From SCGC-AAA076-P13 sp905478035 (GTDB taxonomy: Bacteria > Pseudomonadota > Gammaproteobacteria > Magnimaribacterales > D2472), in NCBI GenBank assembly GCA_943846785.1, contig OX044367.1, positions 682,001 to 746,000 on the forward strand: DNA of 64,000 bases, given 5' to 3'. The notes below the pieces were generated by a model. It made no database searches. It saw only the letters and a list, made by a program, of their open reading frames with translations, and was not told where the DNA came from. Shown piece after piece: positions 1 to 9,099 of this stretch. Each line of letters opens with the position of its first letter. Position 1 is the first letter of the stretch. The translations under genes and the position numbers were made by a program.

Positions 1-1
1 T

Positions 2-244
2 TTCGCAGGTATTAACCCAACTACTTTGGTGATCCACTCCAATCAAGATAAGAAGATACCTCAGAACTATAAAAAATATCTTGAAAATTCTTTTCGTTCA
101 GCACTTAAGTTACAAAGTATTCAATTAAGATTGATTTTTAGGAAGTCTGAAAATCCATATGAATCAAAAGTTAATAAATTAACTGATAGGCAAATAAAGA
201 AGAAACAAAGATTAATTAAATATAATAAAAAAAATAAGAAGTAA
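2..244 (+). CDS. der: GTPase Der (EngA), C-terminal fragment
   Basis: Only the last 80 residues are in the window; the gene runs in from the left edge in frame 2. Der is a ribosome-assembly GTPase with two GTPase domains followed by a KH-like domain, and what remains here is the KH-like domain. The signature is the NPTTLVIHSNQ start, the YKKYLENSFR helix and the ENPYESK segment, followed by a lysine-rich tail typical of Der. Both GTPase domains lie outside the window. The TTG at 26 is an internal codon, not the start. Identification rests on similarity to the Der C-terminus that I recognise by eye; confidence is high. Confidence 0.85.
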   Translation, partial: FAGINPTTLVIHSNQDKKIPQNYKKYLENSFRSALKLQSIQLRLIFRKSENPYESKVNKLTDRQIKKKQRLIKYNKKNKK

Positions 245-279
245 TATATTTTTTCATAATCAGAGAAAGAATTCTCCTG

Positions 280-318
280 TATAATCTGTCAACACTTTAA
301 ATTACATTAAACTATAAT
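280..318 (+). promoter_or_regulatory. Possible promoter(s) for the sdh-suc cluster
   Basis: Two perfect TATAAT hexamers lie in the short gap between der and sdhC, at 280-285 and 313-318. Neither has a convincing -35 element at the right distance. The second would start transcription only a few bases before the sdhC ATG at 329, giving an almost leaderless mRNA. No Shine-Dalgarno sequence is visible before sdhC. In A+T-rich DNA such hexamers are common, so this is a weak call. Confidence 0.3.
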
Positions 319-328
319 TTTTTTGACT

Positions 329-712
329 ATGAATCAAAGACCTGTATATATTGACTTAAGAAAAATAAAGTTACCAATGTCAGCTTTTTCATCTATTACC
401 CATAGACTTTCTGGTATGTATATTTTTTTTATTTCCTTACCTCTTTTTATTTACTTGCTATTCAACTCTACTAAAAATAAAACATCGTTTAATTTGGTTT
501 ATGAAGACTTACAGTCAATATCCATATTTTCTATTTTTATTTTTTTGAGTTTTGCTATCTTTTGGTATCACATCCTTACAGGTGTCAGGCATCTGATTAT
601 GGACTTTTTCCATATCGGTGAAACCTTAGAAGGCGCATACTATTCATCAATTTTTGTTCTAGCTTTATGGCTTATGACAACAATTGGGTTATTTGGGTAT
701 TTTTATTTATGA
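329..712 (+). CDS. sdhC: Succinate dehydrogenase cytochrome b556 subunit
   Basis: This is one of the two membrane anchors of succinate dehydrogenase (complex II), which binds heme b and ubiquinone in the inner membrane. The N-terminal SAFSSITHRLSG motif is the family signature, and the H-x(3)-G-x-RHLIMD segment near residue 85 carries the expected heme-ligand histidine. Three hydrophobic membrane segments are visible. The length (127 aa) matches the family. I chose ATG 329 over the upstream TTG 323, because MNQRPVYIDL is the usual start of these proteins. It overlaps sdhD by four bases (ATGA), which implies translational coupling. First gene of a TCA-cycle cluster. Confidence 0.9.
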   Translation: MNQRPVYIDLRKIKLPMSAFSSITHRLSGMYIFFISLPLFIYLLFNSTKNKTSFNLVYEDLQSISIFSIFIFLSFAIFWYHILTGVRHLIMDFFHIGETLEGAYYSSIFVLALWLMTTIGLFGYFYL

Positions 713-1068
713 AAGGTTCACTAATTTGGTCCATTCAAAGATACAGCTCGCTATTTATTCTTGCTTACTTTGTATACTTTGTTTTTTACTTATTGAATGC
801 AACTGATTCATATCATGAGTGGTCTCTTTTTATTGCATCCTTTGAAATGAGGGCAGCAACTTCATTAACTGCATTACTAATAATTCTTCATGCATATATT
901 GGCCTTTGGACTGTTGGAACAGATTATCTGACCAAAAGGACACTTGGTTTTTTAAATAAAGGTTTATCAAATCAAGCAAACTTAATAAGGGGAATATACT
1001 ATTTTATATTTATCTTTAGCGGACTGCTTTATTTAGGAGTAATCTTATATATAATATGGACAATATAA
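709..1068 (+). CDS. sdhD: Succinate dehydrogenase membrane anchor subunit
   Basis: Second membrane anchor of complex II. The protein has three predicted membrane helices. The segment HAYIGLWTVGTDYL near residue 65 matches the conserved SdhD heme/quinone motif (H-A-x-I-G-x-W-x-V-x-T-D-Y). I place the start at ATG 709, which overlaps the sdhC stop as ATGA and gives 119 aa, the normal size; an in-frame ATG at 667 would add 14 residues that overlap sdhC by more. SdhD diverges quickly, so gene order (C-D-A-B) is an important part of the call. Confidence 0.88.
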   Translation: MKGSLIWSIQRYSSLFILAYFVYFVFYLLNATDSYHEWSLFIASFEMRAATSLTALLIILHAYIGLWTVGTDYLTKRTLGFLNKGLSNQANLIRGIYYFIFIFSGLLYLGVILYIIWTI

Positions 1069-1113
1069 ATGATTAATATAATTAATTATAAAAATAAATA
1101 ATAAAGGTCTTTA

Positions 1114-2901
1114 ATGAGCAATAGTATTTTAACCAATGATATAAAAACAATAGAATTCGATGCTCTTATAGTCGGCGGTGGTGGCTCAGGGATGAGGGCT
1201 TCTTTAGAATTAGCTAAATCTGGACTTAAAACTGCAGTTGTATCAAAAGTATTTCCAACTAGATCTCATACAGTTTCAGCTCAAGGTGGGATTACATGTG
1301 CAATAGCAAGCGCAGATCCAAATGATGATTGGAGATGGCATATGTATGATACCGTCAAGGGTGCTGATTTTATTGGTGATCAGGATGCAATAGAATATTT
1401 GTGTTCAGAAGGTCCTAAAGCTGTTTTTGAACTTGAGCACATGGGTTTGCCGTTCTCAAGGTTTGAAAATGGTAGAATTTATCAAAGACCATTTGGTGGT
1501 CAGTCTAAGGATTTTGGTAAAGGTGGCCAAGCTGCAAGAACATGTGCAGCTGCAGATAGAACTGGCCATGCTCTGCTTCATACTTTATATCAAAACAATG
1601 TTAAAGAAGGCACAAACTTTCTGAATGAGTGGTTTGCAGTAGATATAGTCAAAAATAGTAAAGATGAGGTAACGGGTGTAATAGCTTTCTCAATTGAATC
1701 CGGTGAGGTTGCGTATTTGAAAGCACAGGCTACTGTTATGGCAACAGGTGGAGCAGGAAGGATATATGCATCAACTACCAATGCATTAATAAATACTGGT
1801 GATGGCCTAGCAATGGCTTTAAGAGCTGGTTTCCCAGCTCAAGATATGGAGATGTGGCAATTTCATCCCACTGGAATATATGGAGCAGGTTCATTAGTAA
1901 CAGAAGGTTGTAGAGGAGAGGGTGGCTATCTCATTAATAAAGATGGCGAGAGATTTATGGAAAGATATGCTCCAAATGTTAAAGATTTAGCTGGAAGAGA
2001 TGTTGTTGCACGATCAATGGTATTAGAAATTTTAGAAGGAAGAGGTTGTGGTGAAAATGGTGATCATATATTCCTTAAACTAGATCATCTAGGCGCAGAT
2101 GTACTTAATTCAAAACTGCCAGGTATATGTGAGCTCTCAAGAACCTTTGCTCATGTTGATCCTATATATGAACCAATTCCTGTAGTGCCAACATGTCACT
2201 ATATGATGGGTGGCACCCCAACAAATGTTAATGGCCAGGCTTTTAAAAGAACAAATGGAAATGATTCAATTATTTCAGGTTTATTTGCAGCAGGTGAAGC
2301 TGCATGTGTATCTGTGCATGGAGCAAATAGGCTTGGCGGTAATTCTCTTTTAGACTTAGTTGTTTTTGGAAGAGCAACTGGAATGCATATACAAGAAGAA
2401 CTTAAATCTGGCGGTGGTGTTGAATCTTCTTCTAAAGATGATATCAATACATCACTTGAGCGTTTAAATAAATTAAATGAATCTACTAGTGGGCATGATA
2501 CTGCTTCAGTAAAGAGAGAGTTACAGGAATGTATGCAAAATTATTTCGGTGTTTTCAGAAGAGGCGATTTTATGGAAAAAGGCTTAAATGAGTTATCTGA
2601 AATTAGAGAGAAAGTTGATAACTTACATCTTAAAGATAAAAGTTCTGCATTCAATACTAGTAGAGTTGAGGCAATAGAGCTTCAAAATCTATTTGAAGTT
2701 GCTGAGGCTACAGCTATATCTGCTTTTGAAAGAAATGAAAGTAGAGGAGCACATGCTAGAGATGATTTCCCTGATAGGGATGATGAGAATTGGTTATGTC
2801 ACTCTTTTTATGATCCAGTCGATAAAAAAGTTTCAAAAAGAGAAGTAAATTTTGCTCCTACAAAAGTAGATGCATTTCCACCTATAGTGAGAACTTATTA
2901 A
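1114..2901 (+). CDS. sdhA: Succinate dehydrogenase flavoprotein subunit
   Basis: Catalytic subunit that oxidises succinate to fumarate on the cytoplasmic face of complex II. The FAD-binding GGGGSGMRAS loop begins at residue 21. The RSHTVSAQGG motif carries the histidine (about H52) that binds FAD covalently. The HPTGIYGAGSLVTEGCRGEGG and HGANRLGGNSL motifs form the dicarboxylate and FAD sites. The 595-aa length is typical. An AAGG-type ribosome-binding site (ATAAAGG) precedes the ATG by several bases. The stop codon overlaps the sdhB start by one base. Confidence 0.97.
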   Translation: MSNSILTNDIKTIEFDALIVGGGGSGMRASLELAKSGLKTAVVSKVFPTRSHTVSAQGGITCAIASADPNDDWRWHMYDTVKGADFIGDQDAIEYLCSEGPKAVFELEHMGLPFSRFENGRIYQRPFGGQSKDFGKGGQAARTCAAADRTGHALLHTLYQNNVKEGTNFLNEWFAVDIVKNSKDEVTGVIAFSIESGEVAYLKAQATVMATGGAGRIYASTTNALINTGDGLAMALRAGFPAQDMEMWQFHPTGIYGAGSLVTEGCRGEGGYLINKDGERFMERYAPNVKDLAGRDVVARSMVLEILEGRGCGENGDHIFLKLDHLGADVLNSKLPGICELSRTFAHVDPIYEPIPVVPTCHYMMGGTPTNVNGQAFKRTNGNDSIISGLFAAGEAACVSVHGANRLGGNSLLDLVVFGRATGMHIQEELKSGGGVESSSKDDINTSLERLNKLNESTSGHDTASVKRELQECMQNYFGVFRRGDFMEKGLNELSEIREKVDNLHLKDKSSAFNTSRVEAIELQNLFEVAEATAISAFERNESRGAHARDDFPDRDDENWLCHSFYDPVDKKVSKREVNFAPTKVDAFPPIVRTY

Positions 2902-3644
2902 TGTCTGGCAATCAATTAGAAGTGAGTATGTATAGATACAATCCTGAACAGGATAAATTTCCGTACATGAAAAAATATAAAATAGATAAACCAGCTAGAG
3001 ATATTATGGTTCTCGATTTGCTTCATCTACTTAAAGAAGAAGATGAATCAATTTCTTATAGAAGATCCTGCAGAGAAGGTGTATGCGGTTCTGATGGAAT
3101 GAATATAAATGGTAAAAATGGCCTGGCATGCATAACACCAATATCATCTGTTTTAAAAAAAGATAAGATTGAATTGAGACCCCTTCCAGGACTTCCTGTT
3201 ATTCGAGATCTTGTTGTTGATATGACAGAGTTCTATGCACAATACGAAAAAATAAAACCATTTTTACAGAACAATACAACAGCGCCTGAGCAAGAAAGAC
3301 TTCAATCTCCTGAAGATAGAGATAAATTGGATGGTTTATATGAGTGTATTCTTTGTGCTTGTTGTTCAACAAGTTGCCCTTCATTTTGGTGGAATCCTGA
3401 TAAGTTTGTTGGACCAGCAGCTTTACTTCAGGCATACAGATTTATTGCAGATTCAAGAGACCTGGAAACAGTTGAAAGGCTTGATGAGCTCTCAGATCCA
3501 TTTAGTGTTTATAGATGTCATGGAATTATGAATTGTGTCAGTGTTTGCCCAAAAGGCTTGAACCCAAATAAAGCAATTGGAGAAATAAAATCAATGCTTT
3601 TAAAGTCTAAGAAGAATATAATTACATCCGATGGAACTAATTAA
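2901..3644 (+). CDS. sdhB: Succinate dehydrogenase iron-sulfur subunit
   Basis: Electron-transfer subunit of complex II. The 2Fe-2S ligands are in CREGVCGSDG plus a later cysteine (C57, C62, C77; the fourth position is Asp, as in many SdhB proteins). The 4Fe-4S and 3Fe-4S clusters use CILCACCSTSCP and CHGIMNCVSVCPKGLNP in the C-terminal half. The length of 247 aa is normal. Its ATG shares the last base of the sdhA stop, so the two are probably translationally coupled. Confidence 0.97.
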   Translation: MSGNQLEVSMYRYNPEQDKFPYMKKYKIDKPARDIMVLDLLHLLKEEDESISYRRSCREGVCGSDGMNINGKNGLACITPISSVLKKDKIELRPLPGLPVIRDLVVDMTEFYAQYEKIKPFLQNNTTAPEQERLQSPEDRDKLDGLYECILCACCSTSCPSFWWNPDKFVGPAALLQAYRFIADSRDLETVERLDELSDPFSVYRCHGIMNCVSVCPKGLNPNKAIGEIKSMLLKSKKNIITSDGTN

Positions 3645-3660
3645 AAAAATTACTTAGACA

Positions 3661-6465
3661 ATGAACCAATCAATGGAAGAGCTTTGGAAAAGCTCTCACA
3701 TTTCAGCAGGCCATGCTGATTACCTTGAATCTCTGTATGAGATATATCTAACTGACTCAGAAAACCTATCAACAGAGTGGCAAGATTTTTTTAGCAATCT
3801 ACCTTCTGATACAAGTTCAAAAAAAGATGTTTCCCATCAAACTATAATCGATGAGTTCAAAAACTTGCCAAGAAACTCATCTCTTCTAACCGAAGAGATT
3901 GATGAAAGGCAAGGGAAGGTGATTAGACTTATTCAAGCATACAGAAACAGGGGCCATCAAGAAGCTAAATTAGATCCTTTAGGAATGATGGATAGAAAAA
4001 CTATTGAAGATCTAGATATAGAATTTCATGGTCTATCTACAGATGATCTAGATGTTGAATTCTATACCGATACTTTTTTAACTGGATCAAAAAAAGCAAG
4101 CCTAAGAGATATCGTTTCAAGTTTGAGGTCTATTTATTGTGGAACAATTGGAATTGAATATAACTATATTATGGATTCTGATGAGCGAAGATGGTTTCAG
4201 AAGAGATTTGAATCAAAACTAGAACAATATTCTTTCACTAAAGATGAAAAATTGCATATATATGAAAGATTAAATTCTGCAGAAGGTTTAGCAAAATATC
4301 TAGCTGCTAAATATCCAGGCATGAAGCGTTTTGGTATAGATGGTTGTGAATCCTTAGTGCCTTTAATAGATGCTGCCATTCAAAACTGTGGAGAATTGGG
4401 TGCTAACCAAATTTGTTTTGGGATGGCCCACAGAGGAAGGTTAAATTTATTAGTTAATGTATTGGGTAAAATTCCTGCTGATTTATTTTCTGCTTTTGAT
4501 GAAACTGCCGAGCTAGAAGGTGCGAATACAGGTGACGTTAAATATCATTTAGGCTTCTCATCAAACCTTAATACTCCTGGTGGAGAAGTTCATGTTTCTC
4601 TCAATAATAATCCATCACATTTAGAAATTGTAGATCCAGTTGTATTAGGCTCTGTAAGAGCAAGACAAGATAGGCTTGGAGACTCTCAAAGAAAGAAAGT
4701 TGTTCCAATACTCCTTCATGGAGATGCTTCCTTTTCAGGCCAAGGGGTTGTAATGGAATCACTGCAAATGTCGCAAACCAGAGGATTTTATGTAGGTGGA
4801 ACAATACATATTATTGTGAATAATCAAATTGGTTTTACAACCAGTAATAAAAATGATGCTAGGTCTACAGATTACTCAACAGATGTAGCAAAAATGATTC
4901 AAGCTCCAGTGATTCATGTAAATGGTGATGATCCAGAGATGGTAATTAATGCAGTAAAGATCGCTACAAAATATAGACATAAATTTAACAAGGACATTGT
5001 TATTGACTTATTCTGCTATAGAAGAAGAGGACATAATGAAGCAGATGACCCTTCAGCAACTCAGCCATTAATGTATAAAACAATTGCTAAACATCCTTCA
5101 GTATTAAACCAATATCAAGATCAGCTTATAGCTGAATCCATACTTACAAAAGAAGAGGCCTCATCAATAAAATCAACTTATAGAGAATCGCTTGAGGACG
5201 GTAAAATTGTTGCTAAAAATCTCTCTTTAAAACCAAATGATTCGCTTTGGTTTGACTGGAATGAGTATTTAGATGTTTTGTGGTGGCCCAAAATAGATAC
5301 GTCTTTTGATAAGAATAAGTTTAAACAACTGGGTTCTGAAATCTGTGATGTTCCACCCTCATTTACAATAGGGAAACAGGCATCAAAAATATTCGATGAT
5401 AGAAGAAAAATGAGTGGTGGCGGCTTGGAGATAAATTGGGGCTTTGCCGAAACCATGGCATATGCATCATTGTTATCTGAAAAATTTCCAATACGAATTA
5501 CTGGCCAAGATGTAAGAAGAGGTACCTTTTCACATAGGCATGCGTGTGTCTTTGATGCAGAAGATGGAAGGGGATATATCCCGCTATCAAAAATTGCTGA
5601 AAATAATAATACAAGATTCGATATTTATGACTCTTTATTATCTGAGGAAGCTGTTCTAGCATTTGAATACGGTTACTCTGCAACATGGCCAACTGGCTTA
5701 ACAATTTGGGAGGCTCAATTTGGTGATTTTGTTAATGGTGCTCAAGTTGTAATTGATCAGTTTATAGTTTCAGCACAACATAAATGGGAACGATTGTCTG
5801 GCTTAGTAATGCTTTTACCTCATGGTTATGAAGGACAAGGTCCTGAACATAGCAGTGCTAGAATTGAACGTTTCCTTCAATTATGTGCTTCTGAAAATAT
5901 TCAGGTTTGTGTTCCAAGCTCTCCATCTCAAATCTATCATTTGCTAAGAAGACAAGCTATCAGAAAAATGAGAACCCCTCTTATAGTTATTTCACCAAAA
6001 AGTCTTTTAAGAAACCCAAGTGCTGTCTCAACTATTGATGAATTGACTGATGGATCTTTTGAGTGCGTAATAGATGATAATGTAAAAAATAAATCAGATA
6101 TTTCAAAAGTAGTACTTTGTTCAGGTAAAGTATTTTATGACCTAAAAGAACAAAGAGATAAAGAAAATAAAGGCAATATTGCTCTAGTTAGGATTGAACA
6201 ATTGTATCCATTTCCATATGATGACCTCCAAGAAGTGTTATCAACCTATGAGAACTTGAAAGAGGTTATTTGGTGCCAAGAAGAACCAGCTAACCAGGGT
6301 GCATGGTTTAGTCACAGGCATAGAATTCAAAGAGTATTAGATAGGTTTGATACTAAAAGGGAAATATCTCTTGTAAGCAGGCCAGCTGCAGCGGCTCCGG
6401 CTGTAGGTATGATGAAACTTCATTTGAAACAGCAAAGCAATCTTGTTGAAGAGGCTTTAAAATAG
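3661..6465 (+). CDS. sucA: 2-oxoglutarate dehydrogenase E1 component
   Basis: Thiamine-diphosphate enzyme that decarboxylates 2-oxoglutarate and passes the succinyl group to the lipoyl domain of SucB. At 934 aa it has the full family layout: an N-terminal docking segment with the characteristic LYEIYLTDSENLSTEWQDFF pattern, the ThDP domain with GMAHRGRLNLL and SFSGQGVVMES, a Mg-binding NNQIGFTT stretch, the transketolase-like domain with GQDVRRGTFSHRHA, and a C-terminal domain ending near LVEEALK. It starts 16 bases after sdhB with no clear Shine-Dalgarno sequence and lies directly upstream of sucB. Confidence 0.97.
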   Translation: MNQSMEELWKSSHISAGHADYLESLYEIYLTDSENLSTEWQDFFSNLPSDTSSKKDVSHQTIIDEFKNLPRNSSLLTEEIDERQGKVIRLIQAYRNRGHQEAKLDPLGMMDRKTIEDLDIEFHGLSTDDLDVEFYTDTFLTGSKKASLRDIVSSLRSIYCGTIGIEYNYIMDSDERRWFQKRFESKLEQYSFTKDEKLHIYERLNSAEGLAKYLAAKYPGMKRFGIDGCESLVPLIDAAIQNCGELGANQICFGMAHRGRLNLLVNVLGKIPADLFSAFDETAELEGANTGDVKYHLGFSSNLNTPGGEVHVSLNNNPSHLEIVDPVVLGSVRARQDRLGDSQRKKVVPILLHGDASFSGQGVVMESLQMSQTRGFYVGGTIHIIVNNQIGFTTSNKNDARSTDYSTDVAKMIQAPVIHVNGDDPEMVINAVKIATKYRHKFNKDIVIDLFCYRRRGHNEADDPSATQPLMYKTIAKHPSVLNQYQDQLIAESILTKEEASSIKSTYRESLEDGKIVAKNLSLKPNDSLWFDWNEYLDVLWWPKIDTSFDKNKFKQLGSEICDVPPSFTIGKQASKIFDDRRKMSGGGLEINWGFAETMAYASLLSEKFPIRITGQDVRRGTFSHRHACVFDAEDGRGYIPLSKIAENNNTRFDIYDSLLSEEAVLAFEYGYSATWPTGLTIWEAQFGDFVNGAQVVIDQFIVSAQHKWERLSGLVMLLPHGYEGQGPEHSSARIERFLQLCASENIQVCVPSSPSQIYHLLRRQAIRKMRTPLIVISPKSLLRNPSAVSTIDELTDGSFECVIDDNVKNKSDISKVVLCSGKVFYDLKEQRDKENKGNIALVRIEQLYPFPYDDLQEVLSTYENLKEVIWCQEEPANQGAWFSHRHRIQRVLDRFDTKREISLVSRPAAAAPAVGMMKLHLKQQSNLVEEALK

Positions 6466-6473
6466 GAAACATT

Positions 6474-7664
6474 ATGGCAATTGAAATAAAATCTCCAACT
6501 TTTCCAGAGTCTATAGCAGATGGAACTGTTGCTAACTGGACTAAAAAAGAGGGTGAAAGTGTTTCACAAGACGAAGTCATAGCAGAGATTGAGACTGATA
6601 AGGTTGTTTTGGAAGTTGTAGCCCCATCTGATGGAGTTGTTTCAAAAATTTTAAAAAATGAAGGTGATATAGTAAATAGCGCTGAAGTTATTGGTGAATT
6701 TTCCGAAGCAGATACAAATAACCAGCCCAAAGCAGCAAAAGAAATAAAAGAAGAACCTCCTGAGGTTATTCAAGAACAGCCAAAAAAAGTTATAAATAAA
6801 AATGGACCAGCTGCAAAAAAACTTATTTCAGAAAATAACTTAGATGTAACATCCATAAAGGCATCTGGAAAAGATAATAGAGTAACAAAGGCTGATGTTG
6901 TAAATCATCTTAATAAAGAAGAACACTCTTCGTCACCAATAATCACATCAAAACCTACATCTAACAGACCAGAAAAAAGAGTCAAAATGACGAGACTCAG
7001 AAGTACAATTGCTAAAAGATTGGTTAATGTTCAACAAGAAACAGCAATGCTTACTACTTTTAATGAAGTTGATATGTTGCCGATAAAAGAGCTGCGTGCT
7101 AAATATGGCCAAGAGTTTGAGAAGCAACATGGTGTAAAACTTGGTTTTATGGGATTTTTTGTAATTGCTGCAGTTCAAGCATTAAAAAAATCTCCAATTG
7201 TAAATGCCTCAATTGATGGTAATGATGTTGTTTATCATGGATATCAAGATATCGGTGTTGCGGTTTCAACTGAAAGAGGATTGGTAGTTCCAATCATAAA
7301 AGATGCTGATATGAAATCACTTCCAGAATTAGAAAAATCAATCTTAGAATATTCAGAGAAAGCAAGAGATGGAAAACTTTCCATTGATGAAATGCAGGGT
7401 GGAACATTTACGATATCTAATGGAGGAGTGTTTGGTTCATTATTATCCACTCCAATTCTGAATGCTCCTCAGACAGCAATATTGGGTATGCATACTATTC
7501 AAGAGAGACCTGTTGCAAGAAATGGAGAAGTTGTTATTAGACCTATGATGTATTTAGCAATGAGTTATGACCATAGGCTTCTAGATGGTAAAGAGGCCGT
7601 CAGATTTTTAGTTTCGATTAAAGAACAATTGGAATCTCCTGAAAGATTGCTTTTAAATTTATAG
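6474..7664 (+). CDS. sucB: Dihydrolipoyl succinyltransferase (E2 of OGDH)
   Basis: Core subunit of the 2-oxoglutarate dehydrogenase complex; moves succinyl groups from E1 to CoA. Residues 1-75 form one lipoyl domain with the lipoylated lysine in EIETDKVVLEV (K43). A charged Glu/Lys/Pro-rich linker follows, then the peripheral-subunit binding domain (about 111-147, NGPAAKKLISENNLD). The C-terminal catalytic domain ends with the MSYDHRLLDGKEAV motif that holds the active-site His and Asp. One lipoyl domain and 396 aa are typical of SucB rather than AceF. Confidence 0.96.
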   Translation: MAIEIKSPTFPESIADGTVANWTKKEGESVSQDEVIAEIETDKVVLEVVAPSDGVVSKILKNEGDIVNSAEVIGEFSEADTNNQPKAAKEIKEEPPEVIQEQPKKVINKNGPAAKKLISENNLDVTSIKASGKDNRVTKADVVNHLNKEEHSSSPIITSKPTSNRPEKRVKMTRLRSTIAKRLVNVQQETAMLTTFNEVDMLPIKELRAKYGQEFEKQHGVKLGFMGFFVIAAVQALKKSPIVNASIDGNDVVYHGYQDIGVAVSTERGLVVPIIKDADMKSLPELEKSILEYSEKARDGKLSIDEMQGGTFTISNGGVFGSLLSTPILNAPQTAILGMHTIQERPVARNGEVVIRPMMYLAMSYDHRLLDGKEAVRFLVSIKEQLESPERLLLNL

Positions 7665-7677
7665 GTAAGGAAATTAT

Positions 7678-9099
7678 ATGTATGACGTAATTGTAATAGG
7701 AGGGGGACCTGCAGGATATGTTGCTGCAATAAGGTCTTCTCAGCTCGGTCTTAAAACAGCATGTATTGAAGAATTTATTGATGATTCAGGTAATGCAGTT
7801 TTTGGTGGCACATGCCTAAATGTAGGGTGCATACCTTCAAAAGCATTGCTAGATTCCTCTCATAGATACTATGAGGCTGCAGGACACCTTGGTTCTCATG
7901 GAATAAATATTGAAAAAGTTCAATTAGATCTGTCAGCAATGATGGATAGAAAAGATAATATTGTTAAAAAACTGACTGGAGGAATTGGAGGTTTATTTGC
8001 AGCAAATAAAGTTACTCCTATTTCAGGTAGGGGAAAAGTTGTTTCAGGCAACAATGTTGAAGTAACAAAAACTGATGGAACAAGCGAAACCATAAATGCA
8101 AAAAATATTATTATTGCTACTGGTTCTTCACCAATAGAAATTTCTTCTGCTGAATATGACAATAATATTGTTGATAGTACAGGAGCACTTGAATTTACTG
8201 AGGTACCAAAAACATTGGGTGTTATTGGTGCTGGTGTAATTGGTTTAGAGCTTGGAAGTGTCTGGGCAAGGCTTGGATCTGAGGTGACTGTTATTGAAGC
8301 TATGGATGATTTTTTATTCATGGCAGATAAAGAAATAGCTAAAGATTCTTTAAAAGAATTTAAAAGACAAGGATTGGATATAAAGTTAGGTAGCAGATTA
8401 ATTTCCTCAAAAAGCCTTAAAAAATCTGTAAAAATTTCATATGAGAATTCTTCTGGTACAGAAGAAATGGAATTCGATAAGCTTGTTGTTGCTGTAGGAA
8501 GAAGACCAAATACTGAAAGTGTTTTCTCTGAAGATTCTGGAGTCCATCTAGATGATAGAGGATTTATTAGTGTTGATAGCCATTGTCAAACTAATGCATC
8601 AAATATATATGCAATTGGAGATGTTGTAAGGGGCCCAATGCTTGCGCATAAAGGAAGCGAAGAAGGAATTATGGTTGCTGAAAGAATTGCTGGAAAGCAT
8701 GCAGAAATGAACTATGACTTAGTACCTTCAGTTATTTATACACATCCAGAAATTGCATGGGTTGGAAAAAATGAAGAAGAATTAAAATCTGAAAATATAG
8801 AATATAAAGTAGGTAAGTTCCCGTTTGCTGCAAGCGGTAGAGCTTTAGCTGTCGATCAGTCAATAGGTTTTGTAAAACTAATATCTGATGCTTCTACAGA
8901 CACAATACTTGGTGTTCATGTTTTTGGACCATCCGCAGCTGAAATTGTTCAACAAGCTCTAATTTCAATGGAGTTTGGAGCCAGTTCTGAAGATTTAGGT
9001 TTGACAATTTTTAGCCATCCTACTGTTTCTGAAGCTCTCCACGAGGCAGCACTTGCAGTTAACAATGAAGCTATTCATATAGGAAATAAAAGAAAATGA
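7678..9099 (+). CDS. lpdA: Dihydrolipoyl dehydrogenase (E3)
   Basis: Flavoenzyme that reoxidises the dihydrolipoyl group with NAD+. The FAD-binding GGGPAGYVAA motif is at the N-terminus and the redox-active disulfide is in GGTCLNVGCIPSK (C46, C51). A second GxGxxG motif (GAGVIGLELG) binds NAD, and the C-terminal SHPTVSEALHEA carries the His-Glu pair. It starts 13 bases after sucB, with a TAAGGA-type ribosome-binding site, and overlaps sucC by four bases. Its location here suggests it serves the oxoglutarate complex and perhaps others; no second lpd is in the window. Confidence 0.96.
   Translation: MYDVIVIGGGPAGYVAAIRSSQLGLKTACIEEFIDDSGNAVFGGTCLNVGCIPSKALLDSSHRYYEAAGHLGSHGINIEKVQLDLSAMMDRKDNIVKKLTGGIGGLFAANKVTPISGRGKVVSGNNVEVTKTDGTSETINAKNIIIATGSSPIEISSAEYDNNIVDSTGALEFTEVPKTLGVIGAGVIGLELGSVWARLGSEVTVIEAMDDFLFMADKEIAKDSLKEFKRQGLDIKLGSRLISSKSLKKSVKISYENSSGTEEMEFDKLVVAVGRRPNTESVFSEDSGVHLDDRGFISVDSHCQTNASNIYAIGDVVRGPMLAHKGSEEGIMVAERIAGKHAEMNYDLVPSVIYTHPEIAWVGKNEEELKSENIEYKVGKFPFAASGRALAVDQSIGFVKLISDASTDTILGVHVFGPSAAEIVQQALISMEFGASSEDLGLTIFSHPTVSEALHEAALAVNNEAIHIGNKRK

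Noticed and set aside
667..708. Upstream ATG 667 as the sdhD start
   Set aside because: It adds a stretch overlapping the sdhC end; ATG 709 forms the usual ATGA overlap and gives the standard length.
6353..6730. 125-codon minus-strand ORF across the sucA/sucB junction
   Set aside because: Antisense to two conserved coding regions; it has no plausible start signal.
7920..8321. 133-codon minus-strand ORF inside lpdA
   Set aside because: Shadow of the strongly conserved lpdA frame; the translation shows no recognisable motif.
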